DNA of 64,000 nt. It comes from Chryseobacterium balustinum (GTDB lineage: Bacteria; Bacteroidota; Bacteroidia; Flavobacteriales; Weeksellaceae). Below are positions 7,067 to 16,180 of the stretch, in pieces; within the stretch, counting starts at the first letter, position 1, and each line of letters starts with the position of its first letter. The stretch is from NCBI RefSeq assembly GCF_900168205.1, contig NZ_FUZE01000001.1, positions 434,001 through 498,000 of the forward strand. Reading direction: 5' to 3'. The notes under the pieces are model-generated. The model saw only the letters and a list, made by a program, of their open reading frames with translations. It had not been told where the DNA came from and did no database searches. A program made the translations under genes and the position numbers.

Positions 7067-9322
7067 TTATTCTCTATTTTTCACCAATACCCATCCGTTA
7101 TAGTTGGTCGGTGTATTGTTTTTGTCATTTTCTATCCAAGTGATCGTGTACCAATATGTGCCTGTTGGTAATTTTTTACCTCCGGAAGTTCCATCCCAGG
7201 TGTAGTTTCTCAGCTTGTCTGCTTGATACTTCATGTTTCCATATCTATCATAGACTGTAAAAACAAGATTTTTCTTGTAAGCAAGTGCTGAGTAATCGAT
7301 AAAGTCATTCACATTATCACCATTAGGAGTAATTGCATTGATGAGATTTGGAACTGTTACCTGAATGTGTGTTGGCTCACAATTATAAAAGTCTTTTACA
7401 AAAATTTTATGTTCACCTCTTGGAAGCCCGGTAAATACATTAGAGTCTTGCCAGTTGATTCCGTCTAAAGAATATTTGTAGGGAGCAAGTCCTCCCGAAG
7501 CATTCACAGTAATTGTATTGTTGGTGATGTCTATACTTGAAATAACAGGGTTTGTTGCTAGTTTTACAGTTACATTTTGTAATGTATAGCAGTTTCCTGT
7601 TTTCAATCTTACCCAATAGCTTCCTACTGGTACATTAATGATAGAAGAAGTTGTAGCTCCCGTGCTCCATTCGTAACCGTCAAATCCCGGGCCCGCATCT
7701 AGCGTTGTTCTATCATTAATACAGATTATTTTGTCTTTTAAAATAGAAGATTTTACGGAAGGAATTACTTTTAGAGTTATTTTTTTAATAATATAACAAC
7801 TGTTGGTACCCGTTATTCTTACATACACATCTGTAGATGGAGAGATATGGGTAATAGGAACTGCAATTTCGTTGGTTCCGCTTAATGCATTGGCTAAAGA
7901 AGTGTAAAACTTTTTAGTAATACCTGCTTCTGACGAAACATTAGCAGTTGTAAGATTAAACAATGCTGTATTTGGAGCCGTTGCAATAAAACAAGACTCT
8001 AAGATAGCATCAGTAGATACAGGCAATGGATAGAAAACAAGCATGATTTCAGCATTTCCGGTACAACCTTGCGGAGTAGTTACCTTTACATAAACCTTTC
8101 CGGGAGCTGAAACATAATCTGTAGGATTTAAGATTTCGTTTGTTCCCGCATTTAAATCAGCTAAAGTCCTATAATATTTCTTTGTAACACCTGGAACAGC
8201 TGTCACATCAGCCGTAGAAAGGTTAAATGTTGCGGTAGATGCACCATTATTATTACATGCAGAAAGAGTTTTATTCTCTGCTGTAAATGGCGAAAGGGTA
8301 AGGATTATTTTTCCGTCTGGATTGTCACAAAGAACTGCATTATTATCTCTAATAATAACATTTACCGTAGTATTAGCATTAAATTGATAGTTGGTAGGTG
8401 TGGTAATAGGAGTACCTCCTACAGTATAGGTAAAAGTATAGTTGGCCGGGGTGGTAACAAACTGAGAATTAAAAGAAGTTAAATTCACTGTCCCGAAGCC
8501 TGTAGAAGGGTTTGGGCAAAAAGATTGTGTTGCAGTAGGCTGCAGTATGCTTACTTTATCGGTGTATATTTTTACATTTTTAATAGAATGTCTCGATCTG
8601 TTTCCTCCTGTAGAAGCAGAAAATCCAAAATATCCCTGAGTCATTGTAGCGGCTGCTCCAGATGCAGTAAATGGTTGATTGCAGATTTGAGTTCCGTCAA
8701 TCATTATTTTTATATTCCAAGTATTAGGAATAGATGTATTTACTTCAGCAGTAACCTCTACGTGTTTATATGTAGTTCCCTGGAAAGGAAGAGTTGTATT
8801 CATATCTGGAGAATGAAAAGAGCTCCCTGCGGTGTTAAAAAATTCTACATTATTATTGTCTGTAGTGTTAGCAACTTGTCCATAGGCAACATGTACTTTG
8901 CTCATTACAGCAGTTGTTGTATTGTTGTAAGTGTCGAATCCTACAATAAGGCCTACGGCATTTTGTGAAACTCCAAGCCCAGAGCCTAAAACACTGGCTA
9001 CAGGTGGGTTTGCAAGATACCAGAATGCGAGACCGTCACCATTGGCGGTTTGGTTAGAATCCATCCTGAAATCGAATTCTACTTTCCATTTATCGCAATA
9101 TTTTAGGTTAATAGGGTCGTTTAATCTGATGGATCCAGATTGATTGTTTGTATCCGGAGTTAATTGGATGAAATCATTTCCGGCTCCTACGGCGGTAGGT
9201 GAAACCATTGTCCATCCCGTTGTGGTGATAGGATTTCCCGTAAGCTGATAAGTTTGAGCTGAAAAATTTCCGGAGATACAAAGTACAAAAAGGGTAAAAT
9301 AAAACAGTAATTTTTTATTCAT
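7067..9322 (-). CDS. T9SS type B surface protein with L-type lectin domain (copy 2)
   Basis: A 751-residue paralog of the gene at 4609 with the same plan. It has a signal peptide ending SA|Q (22), an L-type lectin-like domain with GDGLAFWYL and GLIVGFDTYNN, beta repeats with KKYYRTLADLNAGTNEI, EWSTGATT, and a type B sorting domain of about 89 residues starting AITPNGDNVND. The lectin halves of the two copies are clearly related but more diverged than the C-terminal modules. Both should be exported by T9SS and displayed, probably as adhesins or glycan-binding proteins. It has its own terminator, so it is likely a separate transcription unit. Confidence 0.9.
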   Translation of the reverse strand: MNKKLLFYFTLFVLCISGNFSAQTYQLTGNPITTTGWTMVSPTAVGAGNDFIQLTPDTNNQSGSIRLNDPINLKYCDKWKVEFDFRMDSNQTANGDGLAFWYLANPPVASVLGSGLGVSQNAVGLIVGFDTYNNTTTAVMSKVHVAYGQVANTTDNNNVEFFNTAGSSFHSPDMNTTLPFQGTTYKHVEVTAEVNTSIPNTWNIKIMIDGTQICNQPFTASGAAATMTQGYFGFSASTGGNRSRHSIKNVKIYTDKVSILQPTATQSFCPNPSTGFGTVNLTSFNSQFVTTPANYTFTYTVGGTPITTPTNYQFNANTTVNVIIRDNNAVLCDNPDGKIILTLSPFTAENKTLSACNNNGASTATFNLSTADVTAVPGVTKKYYRTLADLNAGTNEILNPTDYVSAPGKVYVKVTTPQGCTGNAEIMLVFYPLPVSTDAILESCFIATAPNTALFNLTTANVSSEAGITKKFYTSLANALSGTNEIAVPITHISPSTDVYVRITGTNSCYIIKKITLKVIPSVKSSILKDKIICINDRTTLDAGPGFDGYEWSTGATTSSIINVPVGSYWVRLKTGNCYTLQNVTVKLATNPVISSIDITNNTITVNASGGLAPYKYSLDGINWQDSNVFTGLPRGEHKIFVKDFYNCEPTHIQVTVPNLINAITPNGDNVNDFIDYSALAYKKNLVFTVYDRYGNMKYQADKLRNYTWDGTSGGKKLPTGTYWYTITWIENDKNNTPTNYNGWVLVKNRE

Positions 9323-9478
9323 TTATTAGGATACTTTTATTAGACGTGTAAAGATATTAAATCTCTACTAATAAATGAATATAAATAGTTAATTTAGTAG
9401 AAAAAAGTAAATTTTATTCAATGAAAAATATTAATGATAACGAAAAGTTGAATATGATAAGTGTTATCTTAGTTTGAT

Positions 9479-9955
9479 TCAAAATAGCGAATTGTTTTCT
9501 AAGCTTTCAAAATAAGAATCTACTTCCAGTTTTTCAGAATTTGCTGCTGCTACTGCAAGTTTATCACAAAGCTCATTTTCAAAATGTCCTGCATGTCCCT
9601 TTACCCAATGCATTTTTGGACTATGCTGATTATAAAGTACAACAAATCTCTTCCAAAGATCTGGGTTTTTTACATTCTTCCAGCCTCGTTTGATCCACCC
9701 TGAAATCCAATTCTGATTAACGGCGTCAGAAACATATTTGCTGTCTGTAAAAACGTGAATGTCATTTTCTATTGATTTCAATTTTTCTAATGCAGTAACC
9801 ACCGCCAAAAGTTCCATTCGGTTATTGGTTGTTTTTCTGAAACCTTTAGAAAATGTTTTTTGATAATTTTTTTCGGGAACACGCATTAAAATGCCGTAAC
9901 CTCCTTTTCCCGGGTTTCCGCTGCAGGCTCCGTCAGTGTATATTTCAATTCTCAT
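9479..9955 (-). CDS. rnhA: Ribonuclease HI
   Basis: A 158-residue RNase HI, which cleaves RNA in RNA:DNA hybrids in the cytoplasm. All four metal-binding acidic residues are visible: D8 in YTDGACSGNPG, E48 in NNRMELLAV, D71 in FTDSKYV and D131 in ELCDKLA. The basic handle region with KRGWKNVKNPDLW is present. Length is normal. It is in the same direction as dnaB (127 bp apart), with a strong hairpin between them, so the two are probably separately transcribed. No good terminator is visible after its stop. Confidence 0.96.
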   Translation of the reverse strand: MRIEIYTDGACSGNPGKGGYGILMRVPEKNYQKTFSKGFRKTTNNRMELLAVVTALEKLKSIENDIHVFTDSKYVSDAVNQNWISGWIKRGWKNVKNPDLWKRFVVLYNQHSPKMHWVKGHAGHFENELCDKLAVAAANSEKLEVDSYFESLENNSLF

Positions 9956-10011
9956 TTAAATGTTGAGGTAAAGTTTAGGGTAAGGTCGAGATTTTAAACA
10001 AAATTAAAAAA

Positions 10012-10059
10012 TTAAAGTCTGTTTAATTTTTCAAAACTGAAATTTTAAACAGACTTTAA
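10012..10059 (-). terminator. Terminator of dnaB
   Basis: Perfect 15-bp stem TTAAAGTCTGTTTAA / TTAAACAGACTTTAA with an 18-nt loop. On the minus strand it is followed by TTTTTTAATTTT. Confidence 0.85.
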
Positions 10060-10082
10060 CTTTTGCTTAATCTTAGTTTTAT

Positions 10083-11660
10083 TTAGAACGGAAAGTCTTC
10101 TTCATCATCAAGATCATTCATAGAAGATCCCGAAAGTTTTGAGCTATCTGGTAAATCAAAAGCGGCACCCGGCTGAATGGTCGTTTTTATTTTTTCGAAA
10201 CCACTCGGTTCGCCAAATGGAGTGGAATGACCCATTCCGTTGGTTGCTTCTTCAATATTTCCAAATTTTGCAAAATGTTTCAGGAAAGATAATCTTACAT
10301 CCGCTGTAGCACCGTTTCTGTGTTTGGCAATAATTAATTCTGCTTGGTTTTCGGTAGAAGTTTCTGCTCCGTCTTCATCATTATCCCAAACAGTAATTTT
10401 ATAATATTCAGGTCTGAAAATAAATGATACGATATCTGCATCCTGCTCAATGGCTCCAGATTCCCTTAGGTCAGAAAGCTGAGGTCGTTTTCCTGGACGT
10501 GTTTCTACACTTCTCGAAAGCTGAGAAAGTGCAATTACAGGTACGTTTAATTCTTTTGCAATGGCTTTTAATGAACGGGAAATCATTGAAATTTCCTGTT
10601 CACGGTTTCCACCTCCTTTTCCGCCACCTCCTGCAGTCATTAGCTGAAGGTAGTCGACCATAATCAGTCTTACTCCGTGCTGCATTACCAGTCTTCGGCA
10701 TTTTGCTCTAAAGTCAAATATAGATAGGGAAGGAGTTTCGTCAATATATAAAGGGGCATTTTCTAATTCGGATACATTAGAAAATAGTCTTTGCCACTCT
10801 TCGTCGTCTAAGGTTCCTTTTCTTAATTTTTCTGATGAAATTTTGGTCTCGGAAGCAATCATTCTAGTGATTAGCTGTACCGATGCCATCTCGAGTGAAA
10901 ACAGAGCCATTGGGATTTTATACTCAACGGCAATATTTCTAGCCATTGAAAGAATGAATGCTGTTTTCCCCATCGCAGGACGAGCTGCAACAATAATAAG
11001 ATCTGAATTTTGCCAACCTCCAGTTTCTTTATCTACATCTCTAAACCCGGAAGGTACCCCCGAAATTCCTTCTTTATCTTTTAACGCTTTAATGATATCA
11101 ATAGCTTCTTTTACTAAGGTATTGGCGGTGTCAAACCCTTTTTTGATGGTTCCATTGGTGATTTCAAAAAAAGATTGTTCGGCTTTATCTAAGAGCTCAA
11201 AGACGTCAGTAGATTCTTTGTATGAACTATCTATAACATTAGCTGACACATTAATTAAGCTTCTTAAAATATATTTTTCAAGAATAACACGTACATGATA
11301 TTCAATGTGGGCAGATGAACTTACTCCCATTGTAAGCTCTATAATATAGTGGTCACCACCTGCGGAGCTTAGTTTGTCTGTTTTTTTCATCTCCTGAATA
11401 ACAGTCATAATATCTACCGGATGGTTTGCTTCATACAATTTTAGAATCGTAGCAAATATAACCTGATGTCTTGGGTCATAGAATACTTCCGGAGTAAGAA
11501 GGTCGATAGAATGATCAAGTCCTTTTTTATCAATTAAAAAAGTACCGATTACCAATCTTTCAAAATCTATTGCATTAGGAGGCATTTTTCCATCAGCAAT
11601 TGATAGTTCTCTCGCAAAGTTCCCTTGTGTAAGGGAAGAGAGTGTTTCTTTCTGCGCCAT
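10083..11660 (-). CDS. dnaB: Replicative DNA helicase DnaB
   Basis: A 525-residue hexameric replicative helicase. The N-terminal primase-interacting domain covers about 28-175, and the RecA-like motor starts near 195. Walker A is ARPAMGKT (226-233) and Walker B is LIMVDYLQL. Downstream, SQLSRSVETRPGKRPQLSDL and the RHRNG-type arginine finger region (KHRNG) are intact. The acidic tail DDEEDFPF is typical of flavobacterial DnaB. There is no intein. A TATCTTTG box ends 4 nt before the ATG. It is a single-copy essential gene inside a cluster of surface-protein genes. Confidence 0.96.
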   Translation of the reverse strand: MAQKETLSSLTQGNFARELSIADGKMPPNAIDFERLVIGTFLIDKKGLDHSIDLLTPEVFYDPRHQVIFATILKLYEANHPVDIMTVIQEMKKTDKLSSAGGDHYIIELTMGVSSSAHIEYHVRVILEKYILRSLINVSANVIDSSYKESTDVFELLDKAEQSFFEITNGTIKKGFDTANTLVKEAIDIIKALKDKEGISGVPSGFRDVDKETGGWQNSDLIIVAARPAMGKTAFILSMARNIAVEYKIPMALFSLEMASVQLITRMIASETKISSEKLRKGTLDDEEWQRLFSNVSELENAPLYIDETPSLSIFDFRAKCRRLVMQHGVRLIMVDYLQLMTAGGGGKGGGNREQEISMISRSLKAIAKELNVPVIALSQLSRSVETRPGKRPQLSDLRESGAIEQDADIVSFIFRPEYYKITVWDNDEDGAETSTENQAELIIAKHRNGATADVRLSFLKHFAKFGNIEEATNGMGHSTPFGEPSGFEKIKTTIQPGAAFDLPDSSKLSGSSMNDLDDEEDFPF

Positions 11661-11664
11661 TATG

Positions 11665-11672
11665 CAAAGATA
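11665..11672 (-). promoter_or_regulatory. Putative -7 box of dnaB (TATCTTTG)
   Basis: TATCTTTG on the minus strand ends 4 nt before the dnaB ATG, so the mRNA would be leaderless or nearly so. No -33 TTTG is seen at normal spacing. Confidence 0.5.
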
Positions 11673-11767
11673 GTTTTTTTAGAAAATAATTTTAAAATAG
11701 TAACTAACAATTCTATGGAAAATATAACTCAAGTATGGTAAATAGATGAGGTTTAGTGTTAATAAAA

Positions 11768-11793
11768 AAATCACCCCATTGCTGAGGTGATTT
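11768..11793 (-). terminator. Terminator of T9SS type B copy 3
   Basis: AAATCACC and GGTGATTT form an 8-bp stem with a 10-nt loop, followed on the minus strand by TTTTATT. Confidence 0.75.
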
Positions 11794-11813
11794 ATTATGA
11801 TTGCGAAGAAATA

Positions 11814-13904
11814 TTATTCTCTGTTTTTTACCAGTACCCATCCGTCGTATTTGGTAGGTGTACTGTTTTTGTCATTTTCGTTCCATGTAATCGTGTACCA
11901 GTAGGTTCCTGTAGGGATTTTTTTACCTCCTGAAGTACCGTTCCATTTGAAGTTTCTTATTTTATCAGCTTCATAGATTTTATTACCGTATCTGTTATAA
12001 ACAACGAATAATAAATTCTTTTTGTATGCTAATGCAGAGTAGTCTATTTCGTCGTTAACATTATCTCCATTTGGAGTAATTGCATTAACAAGGTTAGGGA
12101 CAGTAACTTGTATTTGGACAGGGTTACAATCAAATGAATCTTTTACAAAAATTTTATTTTCGCCTCTTGGTAATCCTGAGAATACATTAGAGTCTTGCCA
12201 GTCGGTTCCATTCAATGAATATTGGTATGGTGCAGATCCTCCCGATGCGTTTACTGTAATTGTATTATTTGTAATGTCGATGCTTGCAATTACTGGCTGC
12301 TGAGTAGCATAAACATGTACTTGCTGAAGTGTAAAGCATTTACCAGTTTTTAATTTTACCCAATAAGCACCTACACCAACATTTGAAATAACTTGTGTTG
12401 TAGCACCTGTGCTCCATTCGTACCCGATAAATCCAGCACCTGCATCTAGCGTAGTTTTATCTTCCAAACAAATAGTTTTGTCTTTAAGAACCGTCGATTT
12501 TACTGGAGGTAAAACTTTTAATGTAATTTTTGTGATCGCATAACAGCCATCATTATTAGTTACTCTTACATATACATCTGTACTTGTTGTGATATAATTG
12601 TTAGCAGGAATAATTTCGTTAGTACCAGCTAAAGCATTTGCCATAGTTGTGAAAAATCTTTTTATAGTTCCTGATTGAGCGGTTACGTTAGCTTGTGTAA
12701 GATCAAAAGAAGCAGTTGTAATAGCTCCCTCAATAAAGCAAGACTCTAAAGAAGCTGGTGTAACTACCACTACAGGGAAGAACTCTAAAGTAATCGTAGA
12801 GTACGCTGTACAGCCTTCAAGTGACGACACTTTTACGTAAATTGTTTTAGGTGCAGATACATAGGCTGTAAAGTTTGTAATTTCATTGGTCCCTGCATTT
12901 AAGTCAGCTAATGTAGGGTAGTATTTTTTTACAGCTGTAGGGTCGTCAAAAACATCTGCTGTGCTAAGATTATAGGTTCCTGTTCCTGCGCCGTTGTTAT
13001 TACATGCTTTGAGTGTCGCATTCTTAGGTACAATATTTCCTTGTCTAAATTTGAATTTTCCTAATTGAAAGCATCCATTAATAGGATTGGTAGGATTGGT
13101 CGGGTCTGTGTATTTAATTCGATAATAATAAATGGTAGTTCCATCTACCATAGCTGTTGTCAAGGGACTTGTTCCTACGATTGCATCATTGTTAGTATCG
13201 TGATATGTAACGGTGAAATTAGCATTTCCATTAATGATTCCTGCTGATAATGTCGTGAAATCAAACAAGGTAGGTAAGTTACATTTTAAAATTTCATTTG
13301 GAAGAGCAGGGTCTGTTGCATTAGGTATTCCAGGAGTAATAAATGGGTTAGGAGTTAATGCGGGGTCTGTAAAGGCCGAAGTTAGAGTTGCTGTACCTCC
13401 CCAGTTTAATGAAAAACCAGTTGTTGATTGAGAGTAGTTATCAATTACCAAATAATAAGTTTCACCGGCAACGACGTCCATAAAACTACTCCATTGTGCA
13501 GGTTGTGCAGGTGTTCCTCCACCTCCATTGGGATTAGTTGCTAATAATGAAAGCCCTGTTGGTCCATCGGCTCCTGAATAATTACATCTGATAGGGTTTC
13601 CTAAAGCTGCACATGTTACATTGGGTCCGTATACACCAAAGTCGTAGTCATCTGCAAATACAACAGGATCTATAGTAAAAGTTAATGTTCCAGAAGTAGC
13701 AATCGTAAATGTATACCAAACTGTATATCTTTCGTCGGTTGCTAAACATCCTCCAAGCTCTTCAGGGATGTTTCCATGACCTTGCGAATTGTATGAAAAG
13801 CCAGAATTACCACAAACAGGTATTGCAGATATGCAATCTGATTGTGAATAATAGAGTTGTGAAATAATTAAAATAAAAAAAAGTAGTAGTTTTCTCATTT
13901 CCAA
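11814..13904 (-). CDS. T9SS type B surface protein with Cys-rich N-terminal beta domain (copy 3)
   Basis: A 696-residue exported protein. A signal peptide (KLLLFFILIISQLYYSQ) leads into a domain of about 150 residues with conserved cysteines and the pattern PVCGN, GGCLATDERYTVWYTF and IRCNYSG, which looks like a CUB- or CNA-type beta sandwich; I cannot name the family. Repeats and a type B sorting domain (AITPNGDNVND to GWVLVKNRE) follow, nearly identical in plan to the two lectin proteins. So the C-terminal part is a common chassis and the N-terminal part is exchanged. Two in-frame starts (13904 and 13898) are possible. A TAAATTTG box lies at 13918-13925. Confidence 0.85.
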   Translation of the reverse strand: MEMRKLLLFFILIISQLYYSQSDCISAIPVCGNSGFSYNSQGHGNIPEELGGCLATDERYTVWYTFTIATSGTLTFTIDPVVFADDYDFGVYGPNVTCAALGNPIRCNYSGADGPTGLSLLATNPNGGGGTPAQPAQWSSFMDVVAGETYYLVIDNYSQSTTGFSLNWGGTATLTSAFTDPALTPNPFITPGIPNATDPALPNEILKCNLPTLFDFTTLSAGIINGNANFTVTYHDTNNDAIVGTSPLTTAMVDGTTIYYYRIKYTDPTNPTNPINGCFQLGKFKFRQGNIVPKNATLKACNNNGAGTGTYNLSTADVFDDPTAVKKYYPTLADLNAGTNEITNFTAYVSAPKTIYVKVSSLEGCTAYSTITLEFFPVVVVTPASLESCFIEGAITTASFDLTQANVTAQSGTIKRFFTTMANALAGTNEIIPANNYITTSTDVYVRVTNNDGCYAITKITLKVLPPVKSTVLKDKTICLEDKTTLDAGAGFIGYEWSTGATTQVISNVGVGAYWVKLKTGKCFTLQQVHVYATQQPVIASIDITNNTITVNASGGSAPYQYSLNGTDWQDSNVFSGLPRGENKIFVKDSFDCNPVQIQVTVPNLVNAITPNGDNVNDEIDYSALAYKKNLLFVVYNRYGNKIYEADKIRNFKWNGTSGGKKIPTGTYWYTITWNENDKNSTPTKYDGWVLVKNRE

Positions 13905-13917
13905 ATGATTTTAATTA

Positions 13918-13925
13918 CAAATTTA
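13918..13925 (-). promoter_or_regulatory. Putative -7 box of T9SS copy 3 (TAAATTTG)
   Basis: Minus-strand TAAATTTG ends 13 nt before the ATG at 13904. No convincing -33 element. Confidence 0.4.
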
Positions 13926-13960
13926 ACAAAAAATTAATTAAATAATATATTTATTATTTA

Positions 13961-14000
13961 AAATTGAAAAAGCCACTTTAATAAGTGGCTTTTCAATTTT
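13961..14000 (-). terminator. Terminator of T9SS copy 4
   Basis: Arms AATTGAAAAAGCCACTT and AAGTGGCTTTTCAATT pair over about 16 positions with a one-base bulge and a 4-nt loop, with T-rich flanks on the minus strand. Confidence 0.8.
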
Positions 14001-14010
14001 ATTTTGATTG

Positions 14011-16089
14011 TTATTCTCTGTTTTTTAATAATACCCATCCCGAGAATTTAATTTGAGTACTTTGTTTGTTGTTTTCATTCCATGTTACAGAATACCAATA
14101 GTTGCCTGTTGAAGCTTTTTTACCTCCATTAGAGGTTCCATCCCATTTGTATCCATTCGTTTTATCAGCCTGATAGATTTTTGCTCCATATCTGTCAAAA
14201 ATACTAAGAACTAAATTTTGTTTTCCTGATAATGCAGAGTAGTCAATTACGTCATTCATACCATCCCCGTTTGGAGTTATTACATTAGTAATATTTGGTA
14301 CTACTACATTTATTTGAATAGGTATACACTTGTAGTTGTCTCTAACGAAAATAGTGTGGTCACCTCTTGAAATATTGGTGAAAACATTAGAGTCTTGCCA
14401 GCTTGTGTTATTATTAAGTGAGTATTGGTAAGAAGGCATACCACCAATAACATGCACAGTAATTGTACTATTTGAAATTTCAATGCTTGAAACAACCGGT
14501 ACCTCAGATGCATAAACCTTTACATTTTGTTTTGCGGTACAGTCGCCGGTTTTTAATTTTACCCAGTATGTTCCTACTCCTACATTGCTTATCGTTTGAG
14601 TCGTAGCACCTGTGCTCCATAGATAACTACTAAATCCAGGACCTGCATCTAAAGTTGTTTTGTCTTCTGCACAGATAATTTTATCTACCAAAACGGTTGA
14701 GTATACAGGTGAGATAACAATTAAATTTACTTTTGCAATTTTATAGCATCCATTACCGTTAGAAACTCTTACGTATGCATATCCGGTAGGGGCGATATGA
14801 TTTGCTGGAAGTACTATTTCGTTGGTCTGGTTTATGGCATCGGCCACTGAAGGATAATATTTCTTCGCCATGCCTTGTGTATTAACAGTTGCTACTGTAA
14901 GATCAAATTGTGCTGTTGATGGGTTAATTTCAAGAAAGCAAGATCTCAACGTAGCTTCAGTTACAATAATCTCAGGATAAAAAGTTAATTTGATTTCGGC
15001 AATATCAGTACATCCAAATTGTGAAGTCACCAAAACAAAAACAGAACCTACTGCAGACACATATTGATAAGGATTAGTGATTTCACTTGTTCCATTATTC
15101 AAGTCTGCAAGCGATGGATAGTATTTTTTTACAACCGTAGGGTCGTTTATTACGTTTGCAGTCGTTAAATCATACATTGCAGTTCCTGCATTGTTGTTGT
15201 TACAGCTGGTTAAAGTAGCATCAACTACATTGATTGCACGTTGCACAAATTTAAAGGTTCCAGGGAGTCTACATTTACTGATAGCGCCACCTGGTGCACT
15301 TGGATCCACGTAAGTAATTACGTAGTAATAAGTGTCTGTTGTATTTACAGGAATTGGTCCTAATATAGGATTGTTCCCACTAATTGCATCATTTGAATTC
15401 TTATAATACGAAGCAACAAAATTAGGATTACCGTTTATAATTCCGCTAGATAATGTGCTAAAATCAAATACAGGAGGTTCAGTACAAACAATAACTTCAT
15501 TCGGTGCTGTTGGGTTTGCTGCCGGGTTTCCTGGAGCAATGAATGGATTTGGCTGAAATGCAGCAGTAAATGGTGAAACCAATGTTGCTGTTCCACCCCA
15601 ATTTAATACAAACCCATTGGCAGATTGCGAGAAGTTATCAACAACGATGTAATAGGTTTGCCCCGCCACCACATTCATAAATGAACAAAATGGAGATCCT
15701 GTAGCATCAGCAGTAGTATTTGTGTTGGTGAAATTTAATCCGGTAAGACCAGGAGTTCCTGAATAGTTACATCTAATAGGTGTTCCTAAACTACTACAAG
15801 CTACATCCGGGCCATACAATGCCCAGTCATAATCATTTGCCATCGCATTGGGAACGATGGTGAATGTTAAAGTTCCTGATGTAGCTACGGTAAAAGTGTA
15901 CCAGATAGAAAAGTGCTCATCAGATGTCATACATCCTCCTAAATCTTCCTTGATATCACCGGGGCCGGTGGGGGTAAAAGAAATAGGGGTATTTCCGCAA
16001 ACTTGCACAGTTCCGCCACAGTCTGAGCTGGATTGTGCAAAAATCATCTGCGTTATAATCATTAAAAAAAAGAGTAGAGTTTTTTTCAT
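14011..16089 (-). CDS. T9SS type B surface protein with Cys-rich N-terminal beta domain (copy 4)
   Basis: A 692-residue paralog of the gene at 11814. The signal peptide ends at IFA|Q (18). The N-terminal domain repeats the same pattern (VQVCGN, GGCMTSDEHFSIWYTF, IRCNYSG, then a YYIVVDNFSQS segment). The repeats contain KKYYPS(L/V)AD twice, LWSTGATTQ and PSYQYSL, and the type B sorting domain runs from VITPNGDGMND to GWVLLKNRE. Its C-terminal part is most like lectin copy 1 (shared NVITPNGDG.NDVIDYSAL), while copy 3 is most like lectin copy 2, so the tails and heads do not pair up simply. Function on the surface is unknown; adhesion is plausible. Confidence 0.85.
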   Translation of the reverse strand: MKKTLLFFLMIITQMIFAQSSSDCGGTVQVCGNTPISFTPTGPGDIKEDLGGCMTSDEHFSIWYTFTVATSGTLTFTIVPNAMANDYDWALYGPDVACSSLGTPIRCNYSGTPGLTGLNFTNTNTTADATGSPFCSFMNVVAGQTYYIVVDNFSQSANGFVLNWGGTATLVSPFTAAFQPNPFIAPGNPAANPTAPNEVIVCTEPPVFDFSTLSSGIINGNPNFVASYYKNSNDAISGNNPILGPIPVNTTDTYYYVITYVDPSAPGGAISKCRLPGTFKFVQRAINVVDATLTSCNNNNAGTAMYDLTTANVINDPTVVKKYYPSLADLNNGTSEITNPYQYVSAVGSVFVLVTSQFGCTDIAEIKLTFYPEIIVTEATLRSCFLEINPSTAQFDLTVATVNTQGMAKKYYPSVADAINQTNEIVLPANHIAPTGYAYVRVSNGNGCYKIAKVNLIVISPVYSTVLVDKIICAEDKTTLDAGPGFSSYLWSTGATTQTISNVGVGTYWVKLKTGDCTAKQNVKVYASEVPVVSSIEISNSTITVHVIGGMPSYQYSLNNNTSWQDSNVFTNISRGDHTIFVRDNYKCIPIQINVVVPNITNVITPNGDGMNDVIDYSALSGKQNLVLSIFDRYGAKIYQADKTNGYKWDGTSNGGKKASTGNYWYSVTWNENNKQSTQIKFSGWVLLKNRE

Positions 16090-16109
16090 TTTCGAAAAAT
16101 TTGTTAATA

Positions 16110-16117
16110 CAAATATA
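16110..16117 (-). promoter_or_regulatory. Putative -7 box of T9SS copy 4 (TATATTTG)
   Basis: Minus-strand TATATTTG ends 20 nt before the ATG at 16089. No clear -33 element. Confidence 0.4.
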
Positions 16118-16180
16118 AAGAATTTATTAATTTTACATTAAAGTTTTTATTATATATCATAGTATAACGGTAGAATGCTT

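Noticed and set aside
8525..8968. 147-codon plus-strand frame
   Set aside because: It runs antisense through a T9SS lectin gene and has a composition explained by that gene's codons.
10843..11298. 151-codon plus-strand frame
   Set aside because: Antisense to dnaB, no family resemblance and no promoter box.
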